From contig JBEGIR010000099.1 in the NCBI GenBank assembly GCA_040224245.1, positions 1 through 64,000 of the forward strand: DNA of 64,000 nt, written 5' to 3'. Positions 36,664-46,145 of the stretch are shown here, one piece after another. Below the pieces are notes generated by a model. The model searched no databases, was not told where the DNA came from, and saw only the letters and a list, made by a program, of their open reading frames with translations. Every line of letters begins with the position of its first letter. Positions within the stretch are counted from its first letter, which is position 1. This DNA is from Puniceicoccaceae bacterium. GTDB taxonomy: Bacteria; Verrucomicrobiota; Verrucomicrobiia; Opitutales; JAFGAQ01. Both the position numbers and the translations under genes were made by a program.

Positions 36664-38037
36664 ATGCTGATCAAAACGATTCTTGATAGCGAGTCTGCCA
36701 AGGACTCGGTAGAAGTTTGCGGCTGGACGCGTACACGGCGATCCAACAAGTCGTTCTCGTTTATTGAAATCAATGACGGCTCATGCCTCAAAAACCTACA
36801 GATCATTGCTCAAAGCGATCTTCCCAACTACGCGGAAATTGAAGAAATCGGCACCGGAACCTCCATCCGGGTGCGGGGAGCGCTCGTGGAATCCAAGGGC
36901 AAAGGTCAGCAATGGGAGGTTCAGGCACATTCCATCGAAGTCATCGGAGCCTGCCCAAGCGACTACCCACTGCAAAAAAAGGGGCATTCCATCGAGTTTC
37001 TTCGTGAAATCGCCCATTTGCGCCCGCGCACCAATCTGTTCGGAAGCGTCTTTCGTGTGCGCAGCAAAATGGCATTCGCCGTTCACCGGTTTTTTCAGGA
37101 ACGTGATTTCCACTACATCCACACTCCGATCATTACCGCCAGTGACTGTGAGGGCGCCGGCGAAATGTTCCGCGTCACCACACTCGATCCCTACCAGGCG
37201 CGCAGTGATGGCAAACTGATTGACCCAACCCGGGATTTTTTCAAACGTCCGAGTTACCTCACCGTCAGCGGGCAACTCGAAGCCGAAATTTTTGCCACCG
37301 CACTTTCCCGAGTCTATACGTTTGGCCCCACCTTTCGGGCGGAAAATTCAAACACCGCTCGCCACGCCAGCGAATTCTGGATGATCGAACCCGAAATGGC
37401 CTTCTGTGACCTGATCGGTGACATGGATCTCGCCGAAACCTTCATCAGATATTTGATCGACGACGCTTTCGAAAGCTGTGCCGACGAGCTGGAACTCTTC
37501 AACCGCTTTGTCGACAAGGGTTTGACGGATCGACTGGACAAGATTCGCTCCACTCCCTTTCATCGCATCGCCTATGCTGAGGCGGTTGAGTTGCTGCTCA
37601 AGTCGGGCCAAGAGTTCGAATACCCCGTCGCTCACGGCACCAATTTGCAATCGGAGCACGAGCGCTATCTCACCGAAAAACACTTCGGCACACCTGTTAC
37701 AGTCTTCAACTACCCAAAGCAGATCAAACCCTTCTACATGCGTCTGAATGACGACCAGTCGACAGTCGCTGCCATGGACCTGCTCGTGCCAGGCATTGGT
37801 GAAGTGATTGGGGGAAGCCAGCGAGAGGAACGTCTCGATGTGCTTGAATCCAACCTTCAGCACCACGGTCTCGAAGCTGAAGACTACTGGTGGTATACCG
37901 AGTTGCGCAAATACGGCTCGGTCCCTCACAGCGGATTTGGACTGGGGTTTGAGCGTCTGCTCATGCTTGTGACAGGTGTACCCAACATTCGCGATGTCAT
38001 TCCGTTTGCCCGCACCCCGGGCAATGCCGAGTTCTAG
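36664..38037 (+). CDS. asnS: Asparaginyl-tRNA synthetase
   Basis: A 457-residue class II synthetase that charges tRNA-Asn. The OB anticodon-binding domain comes first ([20 protein letters not shown]), then motif 1 ([20 protein letters not shown]), motif 2 ([20 protein letters not shown]) and motif 3 ([15 protein letters not shown]). [11 protein letters not shown] and the absence of the extra GAD domain distinguish it from bacterial AspRS. The start is set at MLIKTI; an upstream in-frame ATG would add ten residues unlike the family. Confidence 0.97.
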   Translation: MLIKTILDSESAKDSVEVCGWTRTRRSNKSFSFIEINDGSCLKNLQIIAQSDLPNYAEIEEIGTGTSIRVRGALVESKGKGQQWEVQAHSIEVIGACPSDYPLQKKGHSIEFLREIAHLRPRTNLFGSVFRVRSKMAFAVHRFFQERDFHYIHTPIITASDCEGAGEMFRVTTLDPYQARSDGKLIDPTRDFFKRPSYLTVSGQLEAEIFATALSRVYTFGPTFRAENSNTARHASEFWMIEPEMAFCDLIGDMDLAETFIRYLIDDAFESCADELELFNRFVDKGLTDRLDKIRSTPFHRIAYAEAVELLLKSGQEFEYPVAHGTNLQSEHERYLTEKHFGTPVTVFNYPKQIKPFYMRLNDDQSTVAAMDLLVPGIGEVIGGSQREERLDVLESNLQHHGLEAEDYWWYTELRKYGSVPHSGFGLGFERLLMLVTGVPNIRDVIPFARTPGNAEF

Positions 38038-38189
38038 AACCCCGCAAATTCTCTCTGGTTGGACACCCTGACACTTGAGCGATGCAGGGTTGACAGCGGC
38101 ATCCTTCTGTACCTATTGCAATCCATTCAATTCCGGCATTTGCGAACACCCCTCGCTACGCCCATTTCTGCAATCTGAATGTTCACCCC

Positions 38190-39593
38190 ATGAATCGACG
38201 TGATTTCGTAAAAACTGCCAGCGGCGCCACAGCCGCTGCGTTTGTAGCCCCACTGTTCAGCATTGGCCGAGCGGGAATTCCCGCCAACAGCCGCCTCAAT
38301 GTCGCCATGATCGGTGCGGGCAACATTGCAAGCATGGCCTATGCGGGAACCCCCAATGAAAACTGGGTTGCGCTCTGCGATGTCGACTCCACCTATCTCG
38401 ACGAAGCCAAGGCAACCCATGCCAACGCTGCCAACGCCAGAACCTTTCGCGACTTCCGGGAAATGTTTGACAAAATGGGTGGCGAAATTGACGCCGTTTG
38501 CATTTCCACTCCAGACCACACGCATTTTGCCGCAACGCTCTGGGCGATGCAGCACGACTGTCATGTCTGTACGCAAAAACCGCTTACCCGCACCGTTTGG
38601 GAATCCCGCGCACTGCTCCAGGCGGCAAGCGAAAAGCCCCACCTCATCACCAACATGGCCAACCAAGGTCATACTTATGATGGAATTCGCCAGGCACGGG
38701 AGTGGATCGAACACGGTCTCATCGGTGAGGTCAAAACCGTGCACAGTTTCGAATCGGGTCCCAAATGGGGCAACCGCTGGTTCCAGAAACCTCCCAGTTT
38801 TCCACCTCCCTTCGAAGCAATTCCGGAAACACTCGAATGGGATCTCTGGCTGGGTCCACTCTACCCCCGGGAGTTCAGCTCCTACTATCATCCACTGAAA
38901 TGGCGTTCGTTCTGGGATTTGGGAACTGGCATGCTGGGAGACTGGTTTTGCCACACCTGTGATGGACCCGTCTGGAGTCTGGGCCTCTACCAACCCGAAT
39001 ACGTGGAACTGATCGGCAAGGACGGCGACAACGGCCTGACGTTCATCCCGGACCGCTCCATCGTCAAGTGGCACTTCCCCGCACGCGCAAACCATCCTGC
39101 CTGTGACCTTTTCTGGTATGATGGGGGTCTTCGCCCACAACGCCCGGAAAAGTGGAGCTGGGGTCCAGTCCCTGCACGGGGTTCCTATTTTGAGGGAAGT
39201 GAGAATACCCTTTTCCTCGATGAGCGTTCCAACAATCCGCGATTGGTCAACCGTGAGGAAATGATTGCATTCTCCCGCAACGGACAACCCGCAGAACGCT
39301 ACGAACGCACCGTCGAAAAAGATCCCTTCAAGGAATGGGTCGCCGCCATCAAGGGCGAAGGCCCACTGCCGGGTTCCCGATTTGAATACGCCGCACGCCT
39401 CACCGAGGTGGCCCTTCTCGGTGTGCTTGCACAACGCTTCGGCGGGCGTCTCGATTGGGATGCCGCACAGGGACGCATCACCAACCGTCCCGAACTCAAC
39501 GCATTCTTGCGCGAACCCTGCCGGCGGGACTGGATCATTGGTGAAACCTACCCCATGCAACTGGACGACTCCCTTCGCCAACCCACGCTCTAG
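38190..39593 (+). CDS. Exported Gfo/Idh/MocA-family oxidoreductase
   Basis: A 467-residue protein with a Tat signal (MNRRDFVKTASGATAAAFVA) and a Rossmann domain LNVAMIGAGNIASMAYAG, followed by VCISTPDHTHFAATLWAM and VCTQKPLTRTVWESRALLQA, where the lysine in QKP is the usual catalytic one. The C-terminal substrate domain (WDLWLGPLYPREFSSYYHPL; WRSFWDLGTGMLGDWFCHT) belongs to the large group common in Planctomycetes and Verrucomicrobia. They act on sugars or inositols with NAD(P); the substrate is unknown. The Tat signal fits export with a folded, bound cofactor. Confidence 0.93.
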   Translation: MNRRDFVKTASGATAAAFVAPLFSIGRAGIPANSRLNVAMIGAGNIASMAYAGTPNENWVALCDVDSTYLDEAKATHANAANARTFRDFREMFDKMGGEIDAVCISTPDHTHFAATLWAMQHDCHVCTQKPLTRTVWESRALLQAASEKPHLITNMANQGHTYDGIRQAREWIEHGLIGEVKTVHSFESGPKWGNRWFQKPPSFPPPFEAIPETLEWDLWLGPLYPREFSSYYHPLKWRSFWDLGTGMLGDWFCHTCDGPVWSLGLYQPEYVELIGKDGDNGLTFIPDRSIVKWHFPARANHPACDLFWYDGGLRPQRPEKWSWGPVPARGSYFEGSENTLFLDERSNNPRLVNREEMIAFSRNGQPAERYERTVEKDPFKEWVAAIKGEGPLPGSRFEYAARLTEVALLGVLAQRFGGRLDWDAAQGRITNRPELNAFLREPCRRDWIIGETYPMQLDDSLRQPTL

Positions 39594-39825
39594 TGCGCAT
39601 GAATTCTTTCCCTGCAGAAATGGGGAATTCTCCCATTCCTACAGAGACCACTTTCAGCAAGGAGCGAATCGATCAGGAATGCAACCTGCTCTGCATTTTG
39701 CCATGCAGATGCAGATCCCAGTCATTTCAAAGCGCAAACCGTCGCTTCTCCCATTGCATTCCTCCTTGCGTTTCCAACTGTTTTTGAACAACGTGGGGTT
39801 CTTCCGTGTCGCAGGGAGGTATTGT

Positions 39826-40989
39826 ATGAGAAAAGTCAGTATGCTTTGGATGTTGTGGATTGCTGCAGGCATCCACTTGAACGCCTTCCCCGTGGACCCG
39901 CTCGAACACGGATCGTATCCCGTTGCAACCAGCAACCTGCAGGCTCACCGCCCTACCGATGCGACCATGGCTCACTACCTGCGTGGTACCTTCATCAATG
40001 GGGAAGCACGTTATGTCAGCTCCCTGCTGGATTTCCCGTTGTCCGCCGCAATGACAACAGTTCAGGTTCCCAATGATTTTGAACTGTATGGCGTCTATGC
40101 AGACCAGAGCCTACCCGTCCTCATGGTGGTGCTCTACCCCACTCACCCTGACAATTCGCACGACGATTATCGCTTTCCCTATGACGGACAGCCTGATACC
40201 CTTTTTCCGCGCATGCAGCCTCCGGGCCATCCGCCCATCCCCTTCCATCCGCAGAAGCGTTTTCCACTCATCATGATGTCCCATGGGCATCAATCCCATG
40301 CCTTGCAAAACCTTGAGGAAATGCGCTTTCTTGCCAGCCACGGTTATGTGGTGGCCGGCATTTTCCACGGGGACGGGCGTATTTCCGATGGCCAGGCAGA
40401 GCGTTTTCTGCGGCCACTCATGATCAAGGCAGCCACCCACTATCTACTCGTTCACCCGTTCTTTACCGGGATGATCGATTCTGAGCGCATGGGAATTTCG
40501 GGCACCAGTTTTGGCGGATTCACGGGTTTGACCGTACTGGGTGCAAAATTTCTAAACCACCCCAGTTCACAGAGCGATATTCGCTACAAGGCCGGGTTTG
40601 CAACCGTTCCCTGGCTGGGAGCAGGACCCGATGTCCCCTTCCCCGACGATTATGCCAGCCTCGCCAACATCACAGCACCCTTTCTCGCAGTGGTTGGTGA
40701 GCGTGATACCGTTGCACCACCAGACCGTGCGCTCGAGGGGTTGCAGCACACTTCTGGCCCCACGTATGCGTTTCAATTTCAGGGAGAAGGTCACAATTTT
40801 TCACAGACCGCCTTGCGGGAATCGCGCACGCTGCAGGTGATGTTTTTTGATGCCTTCCTCAAAGACAGTGCCATTTCAAAACAAGTGCTGGATGGACCTG
40901 TGACAATCAGGGGTGGTATCGAGGATCAAAAGGTGCTGCAGCGGCATCCGGTCGCTGAACCCGTAGATCCCAACGCACCGGGAGAGTGA
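39826..40989 (+). CDS. Secreted alpha/beta hydrolase (dienelactone hydrolase/PAF-AH-like)
   Basis: A 387-residue exported serine hydrolase. The start is the ATG at 39826, which has one of the best ribosome sites in the window (AGGGAGG) and begins a signal peptide (MLWMLWIAAGIHLNAF). The fold is marked by PLIMMSHGHQSHALQN (oxyanion region), GISGTSFGGFTG (nucleophile serine in G-T-S-F-G), VVGERDTVAPP (acid) and GEGHNFSQT (histidine). Many such enzymes cleave esters of sugars or lipids; the substrate is unknown. A longer upstream frame overlaps the preceding gene and is rejected. Confidence 0.85.
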   Translation: MRKVSMLWMLWIAAGIHLNAFPVDPLEHGSYPVATSNLQAHRPTDATMAHYLRGTFINGEARYVSSLLDFPLSAAMTTVQVPNDFELYGVYADQSLPVLMVVLYPTHPDNSHDDYRFPYDGQPDTLFPRMQPPGHPPIPFHPQKRFPLIMMSHGHQSHALQNLEEMRFLASHGYVVAGIFHGDGRISDGQAERFLRPLMIKAATHYLLVHPFFTGMIDSERMGISGTSFGGFTGLTVLGAKFLNHPSSQSDIRYKAGFATVPWLGAGPDVPFPDDYASLANITAPFLAVVGERDTVAPPDRALEGLQHTSGPTYAFQFQGEGHNFSQTALRESRTLQVMFFDAFLKDSAISKQVLDGPVTIRGGIEDQKVLQRHPVAEPVDPNAPGE

Positions 40990-41045
40990 TTTTGCAGGCG
41001 GCCTTCAACGGCAGCACGGATCGCTTTCCTGCCAAGACAGATTCA

Positions 41046-41390
41046 CTACACAGGTGAAATAACATAGTCAGGCAGCCAGCCCTCTGCTCCATCTTGCTTG
41101 CAGCACCAGTGCCATCCTCCCAGTTCCTTCTGGGACTGCACAATATCGCCTTTTTTGACGGAGAGTTCACGCGATGAGAAATTCTCGATCACTTCCGTTT
41201 GAGCGGCTTGCGCATCCTTTAGAACGGATTCGTGAACCCATGCACCAACCCGCTCACCCGCAACGTTCACCCAAACCCATTCCGTCCAGGTCGTATCCCG
41301 TTTTTCAATCCTTACCTGATCCCCAATTCGAACCTCCAGCGGGTGCGGATAGTTCACTTCAAAGTCGCTGAGTGCTTGATAGTTCACCAT
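41046..41390 (-). CDS. Small protein with two SH3-like domains
   Basis: A 114-residue protein with two tandem variant SH3 domains: residues 1-57 (YQALSDFEVNYPHPLEVRIG, EWVWVNVAGERVGAWVHESV) and 62-114 (IENFSSRELSVKKGDIVQS, GGWHWCCKQDGAEGWLPDYV). No signal peptide or membrane helix. Bacterial versions may bind peptides or cell-wall material. It is read leftward after a strong inverted repeat. Confidence 0.75.
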   Translation of the reverse strand: MVNYQALSDFEVNYPHPLEVRIGDQVRIEKRDTTWTEWVWVNVAGERVGAWVHESVLKDAQAAQTEVIENFSSRELSVKKGDIVQSQKELGGWHWCCKQDGAEGWLPDYVISPV

Positions 41391-41428
41391 AGAAAAAGAG
41401 TTGGATGGGGATGAAGCTGAATGATTGG

Positions 41429-41453
41429 TAAGGTTGTTGGTGCAACAACCTTA
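41429..41453. repeat. Perfect inverted repeat upstream of the SH3 gene
   Basis: TAAGGTTGTTG and its complement (11 bp) around a 3-nt centre, 39 bp upstream of the SH3 gene start and 64 bp past the end of the sigma operon. No T run follows on either strand, so it may be a regulator site as easily as a terminator. Confidence 0.5.
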
Positions 41454-41516
41454 ACCTATGACTTTGAAATCATATGACAACTCCGAAGCACATCCAAATG
41501 CTGGAGCACATCTCAC

Positions 41517-42110
41517 TCAATGTGCCTGCTCCACGACCTTATCGACACCCGACAACTCGTGTTCCCTGGCGACCAGTTCCACGATTCCATTGACGTTTCC
41601 GCGCAATTGAACCAGATGCAGTTCCTGCTGTTCCAAGGACACGACAATGATCTCTCGAACCCGCTCAAGGTGCCTGGGGTCCGATCTCACCAGAATGAGA
41701 CTGCCACGGGTATCCTCATAGTTGCGCACGATGGCATCATACCCTTCCCCCATCAAAGATTCCAGCAGGTGGACCAGCCGCTGTCGGCAGGATGGATTCG
41801 CTCCGGTCACGAGGGAGTGATCCAGTGAATAGACTCCCACCTGAACTTTGCTCACCTGCTGCAAGATCCCCAGTGCTACGTCAGCATCACTATCGTCAGA
41901 CAAGGAGATAACCTTGCGGGCCAGTCCCAGCATGAGTGAGCCAATGCCAAACTCGGCTTCGACCTGATATCCCGATGCAGCCCCACGAACAACAGAATCC
42001 CGCAGGCGATGGAATGAACCATCCACACCAAAACAGCCCGTCAGGCTGAGCAGACACAGTGCAGACACCATCAGGGTGACTGCACGGGTCCAGATTCCGT
42101 TCCTATTCAT
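41517..42110 (-). CDS. DUF4252 lipoprotein
   Basis: A 197-residue protein with a lipoprotein signal (MVSALCLLSLTGCFG; lipid-attachment cysteine near residue 26) and a DUF4252-type domain (FGIGSLMLGLARKVISLSDD; ILQQVSKVQVGVYSL; ESLMGEGYDAIVRNYED). The start is at MNRNGI, overlapping the preceding gene by 8 bp. It is the last gene of the ECF sigma operon. DUF4252 genes often sit beside ECF sigma/anti-sigma pairs in Bacteroidota; their role is unknown. It would sit in the inner or outer membrane facing the periplasm. Confidence 0.82.
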   Translation of the reverse strand: MNRNGIWTRAVTLMVSALCLLSLTGCFGVDGSFHRLRDSVVRGAASGYQVEAEFGIGSLMLGLARKVISLSDDSDADVALGILQQVSKVQVGVYSLDHSLVTGANPSCRQRLVHLLESLMGEGYDAIVRNYEDTRGSLILVRSDPRHLERVREIIVVSLEQQELHLVQLRGNVNGIVELVAREHELSGVDKVVEQAH

Positions 42111-42675
42111 CGTGCTCGGATTCTTCAAGGTCCTCGAGTTCATCGATGCCAAACTGGCTTCCCAAACGTGAGAGCATGTCGAGATCGATGTCACCGACGA
42201 CATTGACAATCGTCATCTTGTAGGAATCCCACGAGACAATGGCCAAGGCATAGATGTGATCCTCGCGGTCAGACTGGATACAGATCTGCAGGGTCTTATC
42301 GGACTGCTTGCTGCGTACCAAAGTATCCCAGCGGCTCTTCTGCAAGTGATTGACCAGTGATTCCGCCTTTTCAAGCGTGCTGTTGATGCCTTCTGCATCA
42401 AACTCAAACTCGACGACACGGATCAGTTTGATCGCAGCCAACATCTTGGCAAAATCGGGTTCACTCTTTTTGGTAACCCTTGCGATCATGCGAAGAATAT
42501 AATTCCGAAGGTAAACCTCCGAAGTCAGATAACGTTCCGATCCCTGCAACACACTGTCGATGTTGAGGTATCCCGGATGGGACTCAATGGGCGCCTCCTC
42601 TTGAGAGGAACCGACCACAGGCAGCCCGAGCATGGCCACCCAAAGGCATGCCATTTTGATTAATTTGAATTTCAT
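42103..42675 (-). CDS. DUF4252 periplasmic protein
   Basis: A 190-residue protein with a signal peptide (LIKMACLWVAMLGLPVVGSS) and a second DUF4252-like domain (MLAAIKLIRVVEFEFDAEGI; LQKSRWDTLVRSKQSDKTLQ; YALAIVSWDSYKMTIVNVVG). It ends in an acidic tail (ELEDLEESEHDE). It starts 2 bp after the anti-sigma-like gene and overlaps the lipoprotein gene by 8 bp, so the four genes are clearly one operon. Probably a partner or target of the other DUF4252 protein. Confidence 0.82.
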   Translation of the reverse strand: MKFKLIKMACLWVAMLGLPVVGSSQEEAPIESHPGYLNIDSVLQGSERYLTSEVYLRNYILRMIARVTKKSEPDFAKMLAAIKLIRVVEFEFDAEGINSTLEKAESLVNHLQKSRWDTLVRSKQSDKTLQICIQSDREDHIYALAIVSWDSYKMTIVNVVGDIDLDMLSRLGSQFGIDELEDLEESEHDE

Positions 42676-42677
42676 GA

Positions 42678-43232
42678 TTACAGGTTGTTTTTGATGGTTA
42701 CGGTTCCTTGATAAATACTTTCCCGGAGCGGGCGTGCAGTCTGTTCGAGCAGCACTTCCCGATGCATGGTGTCGCGGGTGCCGTTCATGATTTCCGAAAT
42801 CAGCGCGAGCGATGCCTTCGCCTCCAGAGTAGCCTGCTGCAACTCATAGTCGGTGATCGTTGGTTCCTGCCAGTGTTGCACCATCAGAAACGACATCACC
42901 GCAATCGCTGCAACCGCACTCACCGCCTGGAGGGATCGAAGCCCCTGCCCTAAACCCACGTACCATGGAATCGTGACTTCATCCGTTCCGGCAATGGATT
43001 CGAGTCGTTCACTCAGGGTATCCGGACAACAGATCTCCTGCGCTGCGAGGCGCACGTCCCTGACCGCATTGCGATGCGCTTGATACAGAGCTTCCACCCG
43101 GGGATTCTGTCGGCGCACGTGGTGCACGATCAGGCGGTCAAACCAGCTCCCGTCTTCGTAGGCGACAAGCAGGATGCGCTCCTCCATGACCGGTGTTACC
43201 AGGTATGGACGTCCTTTAAATGTTCCTTTCAT
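42678..43232 (-). CDS. Probable membrane-bound anti-sigma factor
   Basis: A 184-residue protein overlapping the end of the sigma gene by 17 bp. Its cytoplasmic half (residues 1 to about 95) is charged and includes a Cys-Cys pair (QEICCPDTLSERL). One membrane helix (LQAVSAVAAIAVMSFLMVQH, about 100-119) leads to a short periplasmic tail. Size, position and topology are those of an anti-sigma factor, but no standard zinc-finger motif is visible, so the assignment rests on context. Confidence 0.65.
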   Translation of the reverse strand: MKGTFKGRPYLVTPVMEERILLVAYEDGSWFDRLIVHHVRRQNPRVEALYQAHRNAVRDVRLAAQEICCPDTLSERLESIAGTDEVTIPWYVGLGQGLRSLQAVSAVAAIAVMSFLMVQHWQEPTITDYELQQATLEAKASLALISEIMNGTRDTMHREVLLEQTARPLRESIYQGTVTIKNNL

Positions 43233-43737
43233 ATCTCAGCTCCTGTTGCAAAAGTTTGCGTGCACGCAGTAGGTGCACTTTTACGGTGTTCAGCGGAATT
43301 CCCGTCGCGTCGGCAATCTCCCGGTATTTCAGCCCCTGGATTTCATACATGAGAAAAATCGGACGGATTTTATCCGGAAGGGACGCAATGGCTTTTTCAA
43401 TACGTTTTCCCAAGGTTTGGTGCTCCAGTTGATCCCGGGGATCGGTATCATGAGGTGGATCCATGTCAAAATTCTGGTACTCTTGAATTTCCACATGGCG
43501 ATCTCCCGTGCGCTGTCGCTTGCGAATCATGTCGATGCAGTGATTGTAGGTCGTTCGCATCAACCAGCTCTTCACCTTGAGCATCTGGATTTCGTCAAAA
43601 TGATTCCAAAGTTTGATGAATACTTCCTGAGTCGCATCCTGCGCGTCCGCCTCGTTGCGCAACGTGTAGTAGGCGTAGCGGAACACCCGATCCTTGTGAT
43701 CGAGCACGCATTTTTGATATCTCGCTTTCCTGAACAT
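43216..43737 (-). CDS. ECF RNA polymerase sigma factor
   Basis: A 173-residue sigma-70-family protein. Region 2 is ALYRYAYY-like (RVFRYAYYTLRNEADAQDAT, then QEVFIKLWNHF), and region 4 is LPDKIRPIFLMYEIQGLKYR followed by EIADATGIPLNTVKVHLLRA. There is no long C-terminal extension. It heads a tightly packed operon with an anti-sigma-like membrane protein and two DUF4252 proteins, so it probably controls its own operon and an envelope response. Confidence 0.95.
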   Translation of the reverse strand: MFRKARYQKCVLDHKDRVFRYAYYTLRNEADAQDATQEVFIKLWNHFDEIQMLKVKSWLMRTTYNHCIDMIRKRQRTGDRHVEIQEYQNFDMDPPHDTDPRDQLEHQTLGKRIEKAIASLPDKIRPIFLMYEIQGLKYREIADATGIPLNTVKVHLLRARKLLQQELRYERNI

Positions 43738-43962
43738 TGGAATCCTGATTGGCTTCTCAATGGAGACGTCACCATCAACAGAGATGTTTCAAAAAGGAAT
43801 ACAAATTTTCAACCCTGTCGAAGTCAGAATCCCATTTGACTGCAAAGCCCCAATTCGACTGGGTCAGTCAATCTGACGTTACGATTTCTGATGGCCTTGC
43901 ACGATCCTGTCCGGACAACACAATGTCAGACATCACTCAACCCCAAGCCATCCCAAACCGAC

Positions 43963-45939
43963 ATGCGAATCCTCCTTCCCTGCCTCACCCTCCTTTGTAT
44001 CCATATTTCTTCAAAAGCCAGTGATCCCGCTGCTATTCCGGTCGAGCACTTTGCCGCCGATCCGTTATTCACTCACGCTTCGCTGTCCCCGGAAGGTGAT
44101 TCCATCGCATTTCTTCGCGAATTTGGAAATCTTTCGTACCTCTGCTTCCTCGATCTCGAGTCCGAAGAAATCCGCCGTCTCAAACTCGGCTCAGCCCCTG
44201 CCTACCATACCCGTGTTTCCCGGGAAGTCGGCAGCTATACATGGATCAACAATGACCGTCTGCTGTTGACCACGATGGTATGGGACCGCACGTACGGCAG
44301 TATCGCGATCAACAAGGACGGTTCCCGGTGGAAGGGACTCACCGGCTACGAAAACGCTCCCGATTCCAACCTGGTTGTGGCCGCATTGGAAGTCTTGTCC
44401 ACTGCAGGCGACAATGGGGATGAAATCCTCATGCTCGACCGCCGGGCTTTGGATGGGCGGGATCGCATGTTTCCTCATGTCATTCGTCTCAACACCGTGT
44501 CGGGGACGTTTCAAACCCTCCAGGAAAATCCCGGTGACATCGCCTCTTGGATCCTCGATCCAAATGGTGACATTCGTATTGGCGTAAAACAGGGAGCGTC
44601 CAATGAGCTGATTTACCGCAAGGATTCAGACGCTCCGTGGACTTCCATCACACTGCCCGGCAGGGGACGCGAAAAACTGCGAGTGCTGGGTTTTGGCAGG
44701 GACTCCCAATTCTATGTGCGCGGCTTCAACGAACATGACCGCTGGTGCCTCTACCCTTATGATCTCGAACTTCAGCAGCTCGGAGATGCCATTTTGTCGG
44801 ATGCTCTCTATGATTCCGTGCCCGAGGGTCGGGTTCCATCTTACGCCGGCATTTCACTTTCATCCCCCATTTCTTCTGCCAAAGACAATCGTCTGCTGGG
44901 GATGCACTGGGTCAGCGAGACCCCTCGGGTCGCGTGGTTTGACGAGCACTATGCCAAGATCCAGTTAAGCGTCGACCGGGCATTGCCTGAGACTGTCAAT
45001 CTTTTCATCGGCTCCTCCGAAGATGAATCGAAGTTGCTGTTCCTTTCCATGTCTGACGTGCAACCCGGGATCTATCACCTGCTCGACCAGAATGCGCGTT
45101 CCCTTCGTCCCATCGGTTCGCGCATGCCCTGGCTAAACCCTGATCAACTCTCTCCGATGCTGGCAATCCATTATGAAACCCGGGATGGGCTGACGGTGCA
45201 CGGCTACCTCACGTTGCCACAGCATCTCGAACCCAAGGCTCTGCCAACAGTCATCCTCCCCCACGGTGGCCCTTGGGTAAGGGATGTCTGGAGTTTTGAT
45301 CCACTCGTGCAGTTGCTCGCAAGCCGTGGCTATGCGGTGCTGCAAGTGAACTACCGTGGATCCATTGGTTACGGCTCCGAGTTTCGCATGGCCGGAACCC
45401 GGGAAATTGGTGGAAAAATACAGGATGATATCGACGACGGAACCCAATGGATCGTGAAGACCGGTATTGCCGACCCAGAACGCCTCGCCATCCTTGGGCA
45501 CAGCTATGGGGGTTACAGCGCACTCTTTGCAGTCGGCACCCAACCCGAGCGCTATCGCTGTGCCATTTCAATTGCCGGAGTCAGTGATTGGCATGCCATG
45601 TTCCGCAACGACAGCACGCGTCCGGAATACCGGCGTGCATCTGCCTTCTGGATGAAAGAAATCGGTGATCCCACGCTCGACGAACAGCGGATCCAGGAGA
45701 TCTCACCCTATTTTTTTGCCGATCAAATCCGCGTTCCCGTACTCTTCATTCACGGGAAAGAAGACAGCACCGTTCCAATCAGCCAGAGCAAGCGCATGGC
45801 CAGCAAACTACGCAAAGCAGGCACCCCCGTTGAAGAATCCTACTTCGGATGGGAGACCCATGGATTAGGCAAACAGCGCTCCCGCGAAGCAGCCTACACC
45901 CAAATCCTCGAATTTCTCACCCAATACCTCAACCGCTGA
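43963..45939 (+). CDS. Secreted S9 family (prolyl oligopeptidase-like) peptidase
   Basis: A 658-residue exported serine peptidase. The start is at MRILLP, which begins a signal peptide (PCLTLLCIHISSKA). A seven-bladed propeller domain (about 25-400) precedes the catalytic domain: LPTVILPHGGPWVRDVW, GILGHSYGGYSALF-type segment LAILGHSYGGYSALF with the nucleophile serine, HGKEDSTVPISQS with aspartate, and WETHGL with histidine. Family members cleave dipeptides or oligopeptides from the N-terminus. It is divergent from the sigma operon, so the two could share regulation. Confidence 0.94.
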   Translation: MRILLPCLTLLCIHISSKASDPAAIPVEHFAADPLFTHASLSPEGDSIAFLREFGNLSYLCFLDLESEEIRRLKLGSAPAYHTRVSREVGSYTWINNDRLLLTTMVWDRTYGSIAINKDGSRWKGLTGYENAPDSNLVVAALEVLSTAGDNGDEILMLDRRALDGRDRMFPHVIRLNTVSGTFQTLQENPGDIASWILDPNGDIRIGVKQGASNELIYRKDSDAPWTSITLPGRGREKLRVLGFGRDSQFYVRGFNEHDRWCLYPYDLELQQLGDAILSDALYDSVPEGRVPSYAGISLSSPISSAKDNRLLGMHWVSETPRVAWFDEHYAKIQLSVDRALPETVNLFIGSSEDESKLLFLSMSDVQPGIYHLLDQNARSLRPIGSRMPWLNPDQLSPMLAIHYETRDGLTVHGYLTLPQHLEPKALPTVILPHGGPWVRDVWSFDPLVQLLASRGYAVLQVNYRGSIGYGSEFRMAGTREIGGKIQDDIDDGTQWIVKTGIADPERLAILGHSYGGYSALFAVGTQPERYRCAISIAGVSDWHAMFRNDSTRPEYRRASAFWMKEIGDPTLDEQRIQEISPYFFADQIRVPVLFIHGKEDSTVPISQSKRMASKLRKAGTPVEESYFGWETHGLGKQRSREAAYTQILEFLTQYLNR

Positions 45940-46145
45940 GCATGCTCGACAGATCCTACCGCTGAACAGAGGTTGCTGAAGCGACACGGCACACCTTTAC
46001 CCTTCCTCTCGCGACAAGCGGATCTCATACAATGAAGGTTGAATTTCATGCAGCTTTGTTGCAATGATGCCCCATTCTCATCTCGCAGCGATCACAAGGT
46101 GCACCTGCCTTCGCACTCCCCATCCTGACACACCACTCCCACCCG

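Noticed and set aside
38127-39581. 484-codon open frame on the minus strand
   Set aside because: Antisense to the Gfo/Idh/MocA gene; an effect of codon bias in the real gene.
39265-39825. 187-codon upstream extension of the alpha/beta hydrolase
   Set aside because: It overlaps the oxidoreductase gene, and the ATG at 39826 has a strong ribosome site and begins a signal peptide.
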